A DNA stretch of 64,000 nucleotides from Brevibacillus_D fluminis_A (GCF_052072235.1 NZ_CM125436.1:2908001-2972000); one strand, 5' to 3'. Counted from the first letter of the stretch, positions 33,471 through 42,265 are shown. A program made the numbers and translations. The notes: a model not told the origin generated them from the sequence alone.

Positions 33471-33860
33471 ATGAAAGTCAAAATCACCCTGGAAAACAAC
33501 GCGTGCAATCAGGAAAAAGGCCGGCTCATCCGCGATGCCAATCGCGAGCTGGGGTATCCGCTGCACATTTCGTTTAGCGAGGACCTGACACGCATCGTGA
33601 TGGAAGGCGAACATATTTATTTGCCTGACCGCGAGATGCTCTCGCCGGATCTTTCGGTGGAAGGCCAGCTGAAGGAAAAAGGCAAGGGCTACGAGATTTT
33701 TCCCAAAGACAAAGGCAAGACCGTCAACCTGCACTTGGACTCCGAGCTTGTCGCCGAGCTTGAGCAGATCAAGCAGCATTTTCATCACAAGACACAGCAC
33801 GATGTTTTGCTCGAATTGTTCAAAAAAGGCATCGATCAATACAAAACGGAAAACAAGTAG
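33471..33860 (+). CDS. Protein of unknown function with RHH-like C-terminus
   Basis: The 129-residue product starts MKVKITLENNACNQEKGRLI. It has a beta-rich front and a C-terminal stretch VNLHLDSELVAELEQIKQHF followed by HDVLLELFKKGIDQYK. That strand-helix-helix order resembles ribbon-helix-helix DNA-binding domains. GTGGAG precedes ATG 33471; the longer frame to 33363 overlaps the upstream gene and lacks support. With the HTH protein it forms a two-gene unit that looks regulatory. No family was recognised. Confidence 0.55.
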   Translation: MKVKITLENNACNQEKGRLIRDANRELGYPLHISFSEDLTRIVMEGEHIYLPDREMLSPDLSVEGQLKEKGKGYEIFPKDKGKTVNLHLDSELVAELEQIKQHFHHKTQHDVLLELFKKGIDQYKTENK

Positions 33861-33865
33861 CGCTT

Positions 33866-34000
33866 TTGGGCGAAACGCTTCTCGCGCTGTCATTTCCACG
33901 CCGATATTGGTTGCGCTGCCGCACAGTACGATCGTGTCAATTCCCCTGCGGCGCAGCTGCAGATCGAGATCCGTCCCGAACAAAGCGCCCCACTGCCGCT
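33866..34000 (-). pseudogene. Relic of an isochorismatase-family hydrolase
   Basis: The minus frame right behind the marR stop reads TKRQWGALFGTDLDLQLRR, then GIDTIVLCGSATNIGVEMTA and REAF. KR..GAF..T.L...LR..GI...V..G..T..CVE.TAR.A is the core of the cysteine hydrolase fold. Here Cys is replaced by Gly in the NIGVE segment, as in some natural members. Only about 45 residues remain. There is no start, the first half with the catalytic Asp and Lys is absent, and the end runs into the tail of the opposite gene. Confidence 0.65.
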
Positions 34001-34006
34001 TTGTTC

Positions 34007-34453
34007 CTATCGCGCTTTTTTTCGTTCCTCGATCGCACGGTTCAATCTGGCGAGCAAAACGGCCAAATGCTCCGTGTCTTCCTCCGTCCAGTCTTCCAGA
34101 ACCTCGGTATAGGCTTCCATGCGCTGTTCTTTTGCACGTTGCAAAGCGGCTTTTCCCTCCTCGGTAGTCTGGACGAGGCTGATGCGCGAATCTTTTTCAT
34201 CCGGTAACCGGGCGATCAATCCTTTGTTCTCCATCGCGGCAACCTGCCGGCTGATCGTTGAAATATCAAGCCCAAACAGCTCGGCGATGCTGCCGATCGA
34301 GAGCGGACCGTTGGCGCAAAGCTGCTTCAGTAGCAAATAAGCCGACCGTTCGATTCCGTTTTTGCTGCCATCCAGCGTCCGCTTGTAGTCGGCTCGGCGC
34401 ATGAGCACGGTCACTTCGTGTTCAATCTGTTCAATCGATTTCAGTTTCATCAT
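34007..34453 (-). CDS. MarR-family transcriptional regulator
   Basis: The 148-residue protein shows the MarR winged helix: RSAYLLLKQLCANGPLSIGS, the recognition helix GLDISTISRQVAAMENKGLI, and wing DEKDSRISLVQT. GGAG eight bases upstream supports ATG 34453. It is followed at once by the isochorismatase relic, which was probably its operon partner. Three copies of one motif in the promoter suggest strong self-repression. Confidence 0.92.
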   Translation of the reverse strand: MMKLKSIEQIEHEVTVLMRRADYKRTLDGSKNGIERSAYLLLKQLCANGPLSIGSIAELFGLDISTISRQVAAMENKGLIARLPDEKDSRISLVQTTEEGKAALQRAKEQRMEAYTEVLEDWTEEDTEHLAVLLARLNRAIEERKKAR

Positions 34454-34500
34454 CCCCCTCGCTCCTTCGCTTTATTCGATGGGACGTCTTAGCTGTGACA

Positions 34501-34558
34501 CTTGCATTATACAACTTGTAACTTGCATGATACAACGATTAAATTTGTATGATGCAAG
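34501..34558. promoter_or_regulatory. Three-copy operator over the marR promoter
   Basis: CTTGCATTATACAA (34501-34514) and CTTGCATGATACAA (34522-34535) are direct copies 21 bp apart. TTGTATGATGCAAG (34545-34558) is the same motif inverted. The -10 (TATAAT, minus, 34506-34511) and -35 (TTGTAT, 34530-34535) boxes of marR lie within the first two copies with an 18-bp spacer. Confidence 0.8.
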
Positions 34559-34613
34559 CATCATGGGAAAGTGCGCCAATCGCACTTTTTTATGTCGTTA
34601 CGACCTTACATCG

Positions 34614-35722
34614 TTAGCCAAATCGAACGATCACGTGCCACAGCTGTTTGATCAGCTGGAACGACTCATCCGATGTTCCCCATTCGCGCCAAAGTCCCGG
34701 TGTCATATAAAGGGAAGCTGCGGCCACCCCTAGGTCTGCCGCGTCCAAAAAACCAGGCTTTTTAGCGAAATGCGTATCGATCCATGAGGCAAACGGCGGC
34801 ATTGCGGGACCGCGGAAATCGTCCGGCACCGACGCCACGGCAAGACGAAAGCCCGGGTGCCAGCGCAGTTCGCAGCTGTGGGCGGCGCAAAGCCTCGCTA
34901 GCTACTCGCCGATCGCTGTGCCCTGGAAAGCGGGATCGGCGACGATTGCCGCGACGTCATCCGTTAGCCGGATCTGCCCATGAATTTGCGCTTCGATATA
35001 GTCGTCGAGTGCATGTCCGCGCACACCCGCTTTATCGCAGCCGTCTCCCTCACACCCAGCAAACCGCGCCAGTACGCCCTGCACACTCATGCCAGATGTG
35101 CCAAGGGCGTTGCCGTTCTGTTCCACCTCCCGCAAAAAGGCAGCGAGCAGCGGTTCGAATACGTCCATCGTTCCAATGCGAGTCGGCCCTGCATGGCTGT
35201 CCCCAAAGGTGAAGGTGCAGCGGCTTGTCAGGTGCGGTCTGAGGATGAGATAGCAGGAGCCGAAACGCGGCGATGCTCCGTCCGTATAATGGAGCACGTT
35301 GAGCGCACCGTATGTCGGGCGATCCGCTCCCTCCACTCCAGGCACATGATACGTACCGCCGAACAGCTCCTGTTCCCACCGATCGCGATCGCCCCCCCGG
35401 AAAAGCGGTTCGACTCCCATTGGTCACGCCGGTTACGAATTGGCTGCGATACGTGCCCTCGCGCAGCAGACCTTCAATCACCGTTCGTCCATCGGGCATG
35501 ATCCGATCAGGATGGAAGTTGAGCGTGATCGGTGCCTGCGAAACGCGTTGTGCGATCGGCGCGACGTCGATGTCGCCCGAAACGTTGGCACGCGAAAAAA
35601 TGTCACGCAGCTCGCCAAGTGCCTGAGCGCGCATAAGCTCGGCGCAGCTGCGTACATACCGAATCGCCCCCGCTTGGGCAGCGGTCAAATGGTTTTGACT
35701 ACCACTTTGCTTGCTCGTTCAT
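34614..35722 (-). pseudogene. DUF3626 protein gene broken by frameshifts and a stop
   Basis: Read across three frames the minus strand gives an almost complete DUF3626 protein of about 365 residues. ATG 35722 follows AAAGGAGGAGG but meets TAG after seven codons. The next frame resumes with LTAAQAGAIRYVRSCAEL and NFHPDRIMPDGRTVIEGLL. After TGVTNGSRTAFPGG the reading shifts at a run of seven C (35392-35398) to GDRDRWEQELFGGTYHVPG and TFTFGDSHAGPT. A TAG at 34902-34904 then stops it, and the same frame goes on through FRLAVASVPDDFRGPAMP to LIKQLWHVIVRFG. The family has no known function. Three separate lesions argue for real decay rather than sequencing error, although the C run alone could be an error. 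Confidence 0.8.
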
Positions 35723-35737
35723 CGTAAGCCTCCTCCT

Positions 35738-37528
35738 TTAACGCTCCAGGTTACCGGCAGGCTTGATCCACAGTTTGCAGAAATCAATCCAGCCGAACGA
35801 ATCAAGCTTGACTCCATTGAGGGATCGATGATAGCTTGGCGTTCGTTTCATATGGACCCCGTATAGCATCCACAGCTCGTCTTTGAGCAGCTGTTCGATC
35901 CGATCGAACACGTCCGCTCGGTCTTTCTCTGCCTGCAAAAGAACGAAATCGTGCAGATAGGTGTCGATCAGCGCACGCTGGCTTTCGTTCAAGAATCGGA
36001 AAAACGCGGTTCCCTCGTCTTTGAACAGGCGGAGCATCCCCCATTCGATATCGTTCTCCAGCACTTCGCCGGACAGCATCATATCCGCATCCTCCACCGC
36101 GCCCGCATCCAAAAACGTGGTGATGCAGAGCGGATGCAGGCTGAGTGTAAGCCCGACGGCCGCACAGCGTTCTTGCAGCCATGTGGCGTCGCTGTTTTCA
36201 TCGCGTTTATCGTAGTAATACAAGCGCAGCGTCTCACCCTGATAGCCGCTTTCCGCCAACAATGCGCGTGCCTGTTCCAGCGATTGCTCCACGAACAGCG
36301 TCTGGCTGCTTTTCTCCGGCAAAAAGCTGTCCGCTGGCAGATGGCGGGTTCCCTTCAAGTCGCGAATGAGGGCGAGACGGTCGTATACGATCCGCATGGC
36401 CTGCCGAAATTTGAGCTGGTGCTGGATTCCCGATTTTTTGAAATTGAAAATGAGATAGCGGCAGCCCTGCTCCCGATATTCAACGTATTCCTCCTGATCC
36501 GCTTGCTCCGCATGGGCATCGTCCGCCAATGGGAGCATGTAGTGCCGCTCATCCCGCGCCCGCTCCGGCATATACCAGGACTCGACCCGATCCAGCAGCG
36601 CGCGGTGTCCGAAATAGTCGTCAAACGCTTCCAACACCAGCACCTGCTCCGAATTTTCCTTCATCCGGAACGGACCGGTGCCGATGATGGCCCGCTCGTC
36701 GAATGCCACGTCATGCGGCAGGATCGACATCGTAACAGAGGACATGTAATGGAGGAAAAAACGGTTCGGCTGCCGCAAATGGAAGGTGATGATCGTATCC
36801 GACACCACTTCGATCCGCTCGATGTCCTCGTACTGCCAGCGGGATGTCGAGTGTACCTTGCGAATGCGCTCCAGCGTATCCTGCACATCTTTTGCGGTCA
36901 AGACGCGGCCGTGATGGAACCGGACCGCTTTGCGCAAATAAAAGGTCCATCGGCTCCCTTCCGCGTTGCTTTCCCACGCATGCGCAATGGAAGGTAAAAA
37001 GCGTTTCTTGGCCGGATCGAACACGAGCAGCGTATCGCAGATTTGCTCCAGGAAGTAGGCTTCCGTTGCCGAAAAGACGAAAGCGGGGTCGAGTGTCGCC
37101 AGTTTGCGCCCGCGCGTGACGCGCAGTACATCCCGCCTGCTTGACGGCGTTTCCTCCACCTGAAAGCCGAATTGCGTGTCCAGCAAAACGCGCAAACGCT
37201 CGCGGGTGGCTTGCGGCATCGCTTTGTGCGCCATCAGCTCAATCGCCTCTTTCATCCGCCCTTTCGCCAAGAGTTCGCGAAAATACTCGTCAATCACCTC
37301 ATCGAACTCACGCAAAATCGTCATGTGCGACGGATTGCCCCGGCCAACCCCGGCTGTCCATGCGACCAGCCCCTCCTCGACCAGCTTGCGCATGATCAGC
37401 TTGACGTTGCGCGTCGTGCAAAACAGCATATCGGCAAGCGTTTCAACCGTAATCGCAACGGTGCTGCCTTTATGCGGCGGGCTGGGCAGGGATAACAGGA
37501 TGGTGAGGTAGTGCTCCTTGCATTTCAT
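35738..37528 (-). CDS. SgrR-type transcriptional regulator with solute-binding domain
   Basis: The 596-residue protein has an N-terminal helix-turn-helix (residues 25-65, TVETLADMLFCTTRNVKLIM, GVGRGNPS) and a long C-terminal domain like family 5 ABC solute-binding proteins. Landmarks are LRKAVRFHHGRVLTAKDVQD, IIGTGPFRMKENS and PADSFLPEKS. In E. coli SgrR such a domain senses a sugar phosphate. In Bacillales these regulators usually face an MFS exporter gene, as here at 37629. The ligand is unknown. Spacing to the divergent gene is 100 bp. Confidence 0.85.
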   Translation of the reverse strand: MKCKEHYLTILLSLPSPPHKGSTVAITVETLADMLFCTTRNVKLIMRKLVEEGLVAWTAGVGRGNPSHMTILREFDEVIDEYFRELLAKGRMKEAIELMAHKAMPQATRERLRVLLDTQFGFQVEETPSSRRDVLRVTRGRKLATLDPAFVFSATEAYFLEQICDTLLVFDPAKKRFLPSIAHAWESNAEGSRWTFYLRKAVRFHHGRVLTAKDVQDTLERIRKVHSTSRWQYEDIERIEVVSDTIITFHLRQPNRFFLHYMSSVTMSILPHDVAFDERAIIGTGPFRMKENSEQVLVLEAFDDYFGHRALLDRVESWYMPERARDERHYMLPLADDAHAEQADQEEYVEYREQGCRYLIFNFKKSGIQHQLKFRQAMRIVYDRLALIRDLKGTRHLPADSFLPEKSSQTLFVEQSLEQARALLAESGYQGETLRLYYYDKRDENSDATWLQERCAAVGLTLSLHPLCITTFLDAGAVEDADMMLSGEVLENDIEWGMLRLFKDEGTAFFRFLNESQRALIDTYLHDFVLLQAEKDRADVFDRIEQLLKDELWMLYGVHMKRTPSYHRSLNGVKLDSFGWIDFCKLWIKPAGNLER

Positions 37529-37628
37529 CTCGTTCGCTCCTAAAAGGTGAAGTCTGTTTCTAAATACTACCCTTTTTCTTCTCCTTTTTCTAGCTACAAT
37601 GGAACATAACGTTAGGAGGAGGTAATGG

Positions 37629-38918
37629 ATGGATTTTTTTCAGCTTCACCCCAACATACGGATTCGAATCGTCACTTCATTTTTGACCAGAGCCGTGGGC
37701 ACGATGATCTTTCCCTTCATGGCCATCTATTTCGCCGAAAAGCTAGGCAAGGGGCTCGCCGGCATTTTGCTGCTCACAACGATCATCGCACAGATTCTGA
37801 CCAGCTTTTATGGCGGTTATTTGGCGGATCGCTATGGCCGCAAAATCGTGATGGTGTACGCGCAAATCGCGCTCGTCATGTCGTTTGCCCTGATGTGCCT
37901 GGCCAATTCGCCGCTCTTAGATTCCGCGTGGCTGACGTTTGCGATGATGCTTTTGCAAAGCATCTGCAACGGCATGATCAATCCAGCCGCCGATGCCATG
38001 CTCATCGATGTGAGCACAAAGGAAAACCGCACGTTTATGTACAGCATCAGCTACTGGTCGACGAACCTTTCCATCGCCATCGGCGCCTTGTTTGGGGGCT
38101 TGTTTTTCGCCTCTCACCGGTTTACGCTTTTTCTGTTGCTGACTGCAATCAGCCTCATCACACTCATGCTGCTTGTCTTTTTCGTGCAAGAAACCTATCG
38201 CAGGCAGCCCGATTTGATACGCCCAACGAACCAGCCCGGGATATTGTGCGGCGTCTGGCAAAACTATGTCTCCGTCATGGGGGATCGCCGGTTCATGCTG
38301 TACAGCTTGGGCGGACTGCTGTTCATCGCATTGGAATTCCAGACGCCGAACTATGTCGCAGTGCGGCTTCAGCAGGAATTCATCCCCCAGCATCTGTCCC
38401 TGTTTGATTGGGGCTCGATCGAAATGACCGGCATCAAGGTGCTCAGCATGATGCAGATGGAAAATACCATTTTGGTCGTCTGTGTATCGCTGTTGGTCAC
38501 CCATGTCATCAAAAAATACAAGGATACACCTGTCTTGTACAGCGGGATTTTCATGTATACGATCGGCTACTCCATCATCAGCTACAGCAACACGCTCTGG
38601 CTGATCGCCGCCGCGATGCTCGTCGCGACCATCGGTGAATTGATGCATGTGCCAGTCCGGCAATCGTACCTGGCCGAAATCGTCAAGGACGAGGCGCGAA
38701 GCTCTTACATGGCGGTAAACGGGCTGGTCAATCAGGTTGCCAAAGCCTTGGGAGCATTAGGCATCAGTGCAGGCGCATTCCTTTCGAGCGAAACGATGAC
38801 CGCTCTCCTGCTTTTGATGGGGCTCGCCGGCTTGCTATTGACCCGCTCCGTGATCGCGAGCCTGAAGCGGGAGAAACGCGAAAAATTGCGAGAGATGGCG
38901 ACGACGCTGCAAACATGA
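37629..38918 (+). CDS. MFS multidrug-type transporter
   Basis: The 429-residue protein has twelve hydrophobic segments. It begins with the cytoplasmic segment FFQLHPNIRIRIVTSFLTRA, and the MFS loop motif GGYLADRYGRKIVM lies between helices 2 and 3. SGNGMINPAADAM-like NGMINPAADAMLIDV marks helix 5. It resembles the YttB/Blt-like drug:H+ antiporters. AGGAGG six bases before ATG 37629 sets the start. It is divergent from the SgrR-like gene and is the likely target of that regulator. Confidence 0.88.
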   Translation: MDFFQLHPNIRIRIVTSFLTRAVGTMIFPFMAIYFAEKLGKGLAGILLLTTIIAQILTSFYGGYLADRYGRKIVMVYAQIALVMSFALMCLANSPLLDSAWLTFAMMLLQSICNGMINPAADAMLIDVSTKENRTFMYSISYWSTNLSIAIGALFGGLFFASHRFTLFLLLTAISLITLMLLVFFVQETYRRQPDLIRPTNQPGILCGVWQNYVSVMGDRRFMLYSLGGLLFIALEFQTPNYVAVRLQQEFIPQHLSLFDWGSIEMTGIKVLSMMQMENTILVVCVSLLVTHVIKKYKDTPVLYSGIFMYTIGYSIISYSNTLWLIAAAMLVATIGELMHVPVRQSYLAEIVKDEARSSYMAVNGLVNQVAKALGALGISAGAFLSSETMTALLLLMGLAGLLLTRSVIASLKREKREKLREMATTLQT

Positions 38919-38949
38919 TTTCATGATAGACGAAAGAGAGGTTGCAACA

Positions 38950-39459
38950 ATGGTTTTTCGGATACAGGAGATGGATGAGAGAAACGCGCGGATGATCGCC
39001 GCATGGCACTACCCGCCACCATACGACTTTTATAATCTTGGCAGCAGTCCGGAAGCGGTCGCGGAAATGCTGGAACACGACTACTACACGATCTATACGG
39101 AGGACAACGAGTTATTGGGCTTCTACTGTCTCGGTCCATCGGCGCAAGTGCCGGCAGGCCATCAATCTGATGCCTACGCAGCTGACACTCCCACCATCGA
39201 CATCGGGATCGGGATGCGCCCGGATTTGACGGGCAAAGGGTTCGGCTTTGAATTTTTCTCCATCGTGCTGGGTGCGGTAAAGGAAGCGCATCCACATGCA
39301 TCGGTCCGGCTCACGGTTGCCTCCTTTAACAAGCGGGCCATCCGTCTGTACGAAAACTGCGGATTTGCCAAAACAGCCGAATTCACAAGCCCGCGAACAC
39401 AGTTTGTGACGATGACGCTTGCCGCACCTGTCCCTTGCACCCACTCATCCCGCAAGTAA
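38950..39459 (+). CDS. GNAT-family N-acetyltransferase
   Basis: The 169-residue protein has the GNAT core: strand 4 with IGIGMRPDLTGKGFGFEFFS (acetyl-CoA loop Q/RxxGxG/A as RPDLTGKGFG) and the last strand SFNKRAIRLYENCGFAKTAE. The acceptor is unknown; small amines, ribosomal protein ends or antibiotics are possible. AGAGAGG precedes ATG 38950. It follows the MFS gene by 31 bp and may be cotranscribed. Confidence 0.88.
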   Translation: MVFRIQEMDERNARMIAAWHYPPPYDFYNLGSSPEAVAEMLEHDYYTIYTEDNELLGFYCLGPSAQVPAGHQSDAYAADTPTIDIGIGMRPDLTGKGFGFEFFSIVLGAVKEAHPHASVRLTVASFNKRAIRLYENCGFAKTAEFTSPRTQFVTMTLAAPVPCTHSSRK

Positions 39460-39540
39460 TGGAAAAAACAAGTTCCCGCAAAAACGAAGGACGCGCTTGC
39501 CGCCAATCGTTATGTGCGGGAACGTTTGGTTATCGTATAA

Positions 39541-39570
39541 GAATTTATAAGTGCTCGCGCTTATAAATTC
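39541..39570. terminator. Perfect 11-bp hairpin, terminator or repeat
   Basis: GAATTTATAAG and CTTATAAATTC form a perfect stem with loop TGCTCGCG. It has no G/C-rich base or T run, which is unusual for a terminator. A larger GTTCCCGCA/TGCGGGAAC pairing lies just to its left (39473-39523). Confidence 0.45.
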
Positions 39571-39679
39571 TGGAGCGGAAGACGGAGTACCTCAGCGTTA
39601 CTTCCAGCATAGGGATCGGTAAAAACTTCCAAAGGCCGAAGGAGCTGCTTCTCGAAAGGACTTCTGAAAGAAGTTTTTC
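39571..39679. other. Short spacer of unknown nature
   Basis: No gene seen. The minus strand has short stems such as AACTTC/GAAGTT, and together with the neighbouring hairpin it looks like an intergenic repeat remnant. Confidence 0.25.
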
Positions 39680-40006
39680 CTATTGATCGATGTTTTTGCT
39701 GCCCGGAAGTCCTTTCGCTCCCAATGTCGGGAGTACGGTTTGCAGGTTCTGGATGACCGACAAGACTTGCTGCGCTCTGTTTACATGATTCAAAATGTCC
39801 ATCATACTCAGATTGGGCATCGAAAATGGAAGCAAACCTCGCCGTTCTCTGCGTGGCGCAGACTCGCGCGCAAATTCTTTCTGGTATTGTTTCACCAATT
39901 CCGGTTGCCGTGAAATCTGTTTGGTTCGCATATTTTTGGTGGTGCGGAGCCACTTGACGAATTCTGGCGACAGCTGTTCCCGGCTTGCTGCAGGCTGTTT
40001 TGGCAC
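39680..40006 (-). CDS. Small basic protein of unknown function
   Basis: The 108-residue product starts at GTG 40006 or, less likely, ATG 40012: AGGAGG lies seven bases before the GTG but only one base before the ATG. The protein is Arg/Lys/Gln-rich (TKNMRTKQISRQPELVKQ; ARESAPRRERRG) with an amphipathic helix LNHVNRAQQVLSVIQNLQTV. No family was recognised. Small basic proteins of this type are often spore-associated in Bacillales, but that is only a guess. Confidence 0.55.
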   Translation of the reverse strand: MPKQPAASREQLSPEFVKWLRTTKNMRTKQISRQPELVKQYQKEFARESAPRRERRGLLPFSMPNLSMMDILNHVNRAQQVLSVIQNLQTVLPTLGAKGLPGSKNIDQ

Positions 40007-40179
40007 AAGCATCCCTCCTTTCGCAACGTGCGCATCGGCTCGCGATGTGATCAGTCGCGGCCCTCAAAAAAGCGAGAACGCACGCATCTGCACATATCCC
40101 ACTGTATGTACGCGAGCCGTGGAAAGGGTTAGGCGGTTTGCTTAATCGCTTGCCCATTTTATGATGTACGGCCATGCCG

Positions 40180-41121
40180 CTAGTTGGCAGCTTTCTGCGA
40201 GGAAGCGGTACGGTTTCGGCTGGCGAGCCGGAGCGCGACCATCCCGGTGACATGGGGAGCTGCCATGGACGTGCCGCTCAGCTTTTTGAACCGATTGCCC
40301 GGCCAGGTGGACAAAATATCGACGCCTGGCGCTGTCTGGTTCAAACCTGCGCCCCGCGAGCTGAAGTCGGCGAGCCTCCCGTTTTCATTGAGCGCCCCGA
40401 CTGCAATCACCTGGGAATAGCGGGCAGGGTACTCGACCGCTTTTCCGTTGTTGCCCGCTGACGCCACCATGATGATATTGTGGGAAGCTGCTTTTTGGAT
40501 CATGCGATGCAAGGCTTCGCTCGGCTGCGGCATGCCAAAGCTCATATTGATCACCTGCATCTTGTTTTTGATCGACCAGTCGATCCCGCGCAAAATGTTC
40601 GTGAGGCTAGCCTTCCCATCTGGGCCGAATGCCTTCACATCGTACAGCTCCGCTTCCGGGCTCACGCCGACGATGCCTCTGTGATTGAGCGAGGAAGCGA
40701 TGATGCCTGCGACATGCGTGCCATGTCCATTGATGCCGCCACCTGCAATGCGCACCCCGCCTTTCACGCGATCCCGCAGCTCAAAATGCTTGCGAGCGAT
40801 TCCCGTATCGATCACCGCGATGCGCACGCCTGCCCCTTTTCCATTCCGCCACAGCCGATCTCCCCCCAAGTAACTGACCCCCCAGGGGATGTCGTCGGTT
40901 TCAGCTGCATGCACGCTCACCGTCACGTTTTCTTCCACCGCCGGCGCATATTTCATGAAATGGCTCCGGTGCTTTTCAAACAAACTGGCCGGCAGGCAAA
41001 CCGTCGAAATGTCTTCGTACGTATGCCAGAGGCGATGCGCGTTCGGGGTATTGATTTTGGTTTGCAAAGCTTTCAGGACACTGGGGAAAGAGAGGTTTTT
41101 GCGAAACGTAAGAATTTTCAT
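40180..41121 (-). CDS. Subtilisin-like serine protease (S8), probably intracellular
   Basis: The 313-residue protein has the complete S8 triad: Asp in IAVIDTGIARKH, His in NGHGTHVAGIIASS, Ser in LSGTSMAAPHVTGMVAL. The oxyanion Asn lies in VASAGNNGKAVEYPAR. There is no signal peptide. A 100-residue N-terminal extension (ending AAETDDIPWGVSYLGGD) may be a propeptide-like domain. It therefore resembles the cytoplasmic protease branch rather than secreted subtilisins. GGGAGG precedes ATG 41121. Confidence 0.92.
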   Translation of the reverse strand: MKILTFRKNLSFPSVLKALQTKINTPNAHRLWHTYEDISTVCLPASLFEKHRSHFMKYAPAVEENVTVSVHAAETDDIPWGVSYLGGDRLWRNGKGAGVRIAVIDTGIARKHFELRDRVKGGVRIAGGGINGHGTHVAGIIASSLNHRGIVGVSPEAELYDVKAFGPDGKASLTNILRGIDWSIKNKMQVINMSFGMPQPSEALHRMIQKAASHNIIMVASAGNNGKAVEYPARYSQVIAVGALNENGRLADFSSRGAGLNQTAPGVDILSTWPGNRFKKLSGTSMAAPHVTGMVALRLASRNRTASSQKAAN

Positions 41122-41245
41122 GCTGGTTCCTCCCATTTTTTCTTCGAGCATCGGATGAAAGGCTGGGGTATTGTATGCGGGGACAGAACGGCATGGCTTG
41201 GGTGGCTACCTACCAGCGTGAAATTAGGCCCTTTCAAGAGAAAAA

Positions 41246-41266
41246 AGGCCGGGATACCCGGCCTTC
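41246..41266 (-). terminator. Terminator of the APH-like gene
   Basis: AAGGCCGGG and CCCGGCCTT form a perfect 9-bp stem with a 3-nt loop and a T run on the minus strand, 12 bp past the stop. Confidence 0.9.
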
Positions 41267-41278
41267 AGCCCTATTCCG

Positions 41279-42079
41279 TTATGCTTGCAGACGATTCCGA
41301 ATCTCCAAAACAAGCCGCTCCTGCTCATCAGCAGGCACTCGTTCGCAAAGTCTGGCGGCCATAATCGGCAAAAACCACGCTTCCATCTCGCTCTCACGCT
41401 CTTTTTCTGCAGCAAAGTATGCTCGTTGATACTCCGCCACGAAACGCTCCCGAATCGCCATGATTCCCGCTTTCACCGAGTCCGGAAGATTCGGCGGCAG
41501 CGCGGCGTATTTGAGGATGACGATCGTGCGCGCCACATCTGCAAGCGCATTGCCGGACACGGCTGTCATCCAGTCGAGAATGACCGGCCCGCCCGCCGTG
41601 TACAAAATGTTGTCGGGATGAAAATCCATATGACACAATTGGTCTTGTACCGGCAACTGATCAAGATACGTTGCTACCGCCTCTTTTTCATCGGCTGTCA
41701 ACGGTTCGGCAACATGCAGGTTGCGTTTCAAAATCGCCTGAAGGCTCGGCAGGTTCTCCGCTTTTGCCTGATGGACCCGGCGGTGCAGCGCAGCGAACTC
41801 GTTTGCCAGCTGCGTCACGGCTTCCGGCTGATGAATCAGCCGCTCGATCAAACTCGTTCCGTCAACCCGCTCATACACAATGCCAAGACGACCTTCCGCC
41901 TCAACCTTGCCGAATGTGCGCGGGACCGGCAGGTTGGCACCCATTACCGCCTCATGCGCGAGAAACTCCTGGTCGATCAGAAACGAGGGCACCTCCGGCT
42001 TAAACAGCTTGAGGACGTTGCCCCCCTCCCATATGTATACATCCGCGGTTTTTCCACTTCCGATGTGCTGTCCTGCCAT
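41279..42079 (-). CDS. Aminoglycoside phosphotransferase (APH)-family kinase
   Basis: The 266-residue protein has the protein-kinase-like APH fold. IGSGKTADVYIWEGG is the nucleotide loop, VLKLFKP holds the ATP lysine, LCHMDFHPDNILYTAGG is the Brenner motif with catalytic Asp, and PVILDWMTAVSG holds the metal Asp. Family members phosphorylate aminoglycosides, choline, homoserine or macrolides. Nothing here points to resistance. The start is taken at ATG 42079 with AAGGGG 11 bases upstream; the longer frame to 42538 covers the start of the divergent gene and is rejected. Confidence 0.85.
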   Translation of the reverse strand: MAGQHIGSGKTADVYIWEGGNVLKLFKPEVPSFLIDQEFLAHEAVMGANLPVPRTFGKVEAEGRLGIVYERVDGTSLIERLIHQPEAVTQLANEFAALHRRVHQAKAENLPSLQAILKRNLHVAEPLTADEKEAVATYLDQLPVQDQLCHMDFHPDNILYTAGGPVILDWMTAVSGNALADVARTIVILKYAALPPNLPDSVKAGIMAIRERFVAEYQRAYFAAEKERESEMEAWFLPIMAARLCERVPADEQERLVLEIRNRLQA

Positions 42080-42265
42080 TCGATACGAAACCCCTTCCCA
42101 AGACTTTTCTACCCGGGCTTTTTCCCCCCGCGTTCTACTAGATTGTACCGCGCCGTTTCGCAGAAGAAAATCCTCTCTTTGCTTTTTTTTGGTATTTTGG
42201 CAGGAGCGGCGGGCAACAATAATCTGCATGATCGAAGTGATCTTTTTGGTAAGAGGGGCAAACAG

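Noticed and set aside
41285..42265. 327-codon upstream extension of the DUF2971 frame
   Set aside because: It is antisense to the APH-like gene. ATG 42266 has a good ribosome site and the DUF2971 domain starts right after it.
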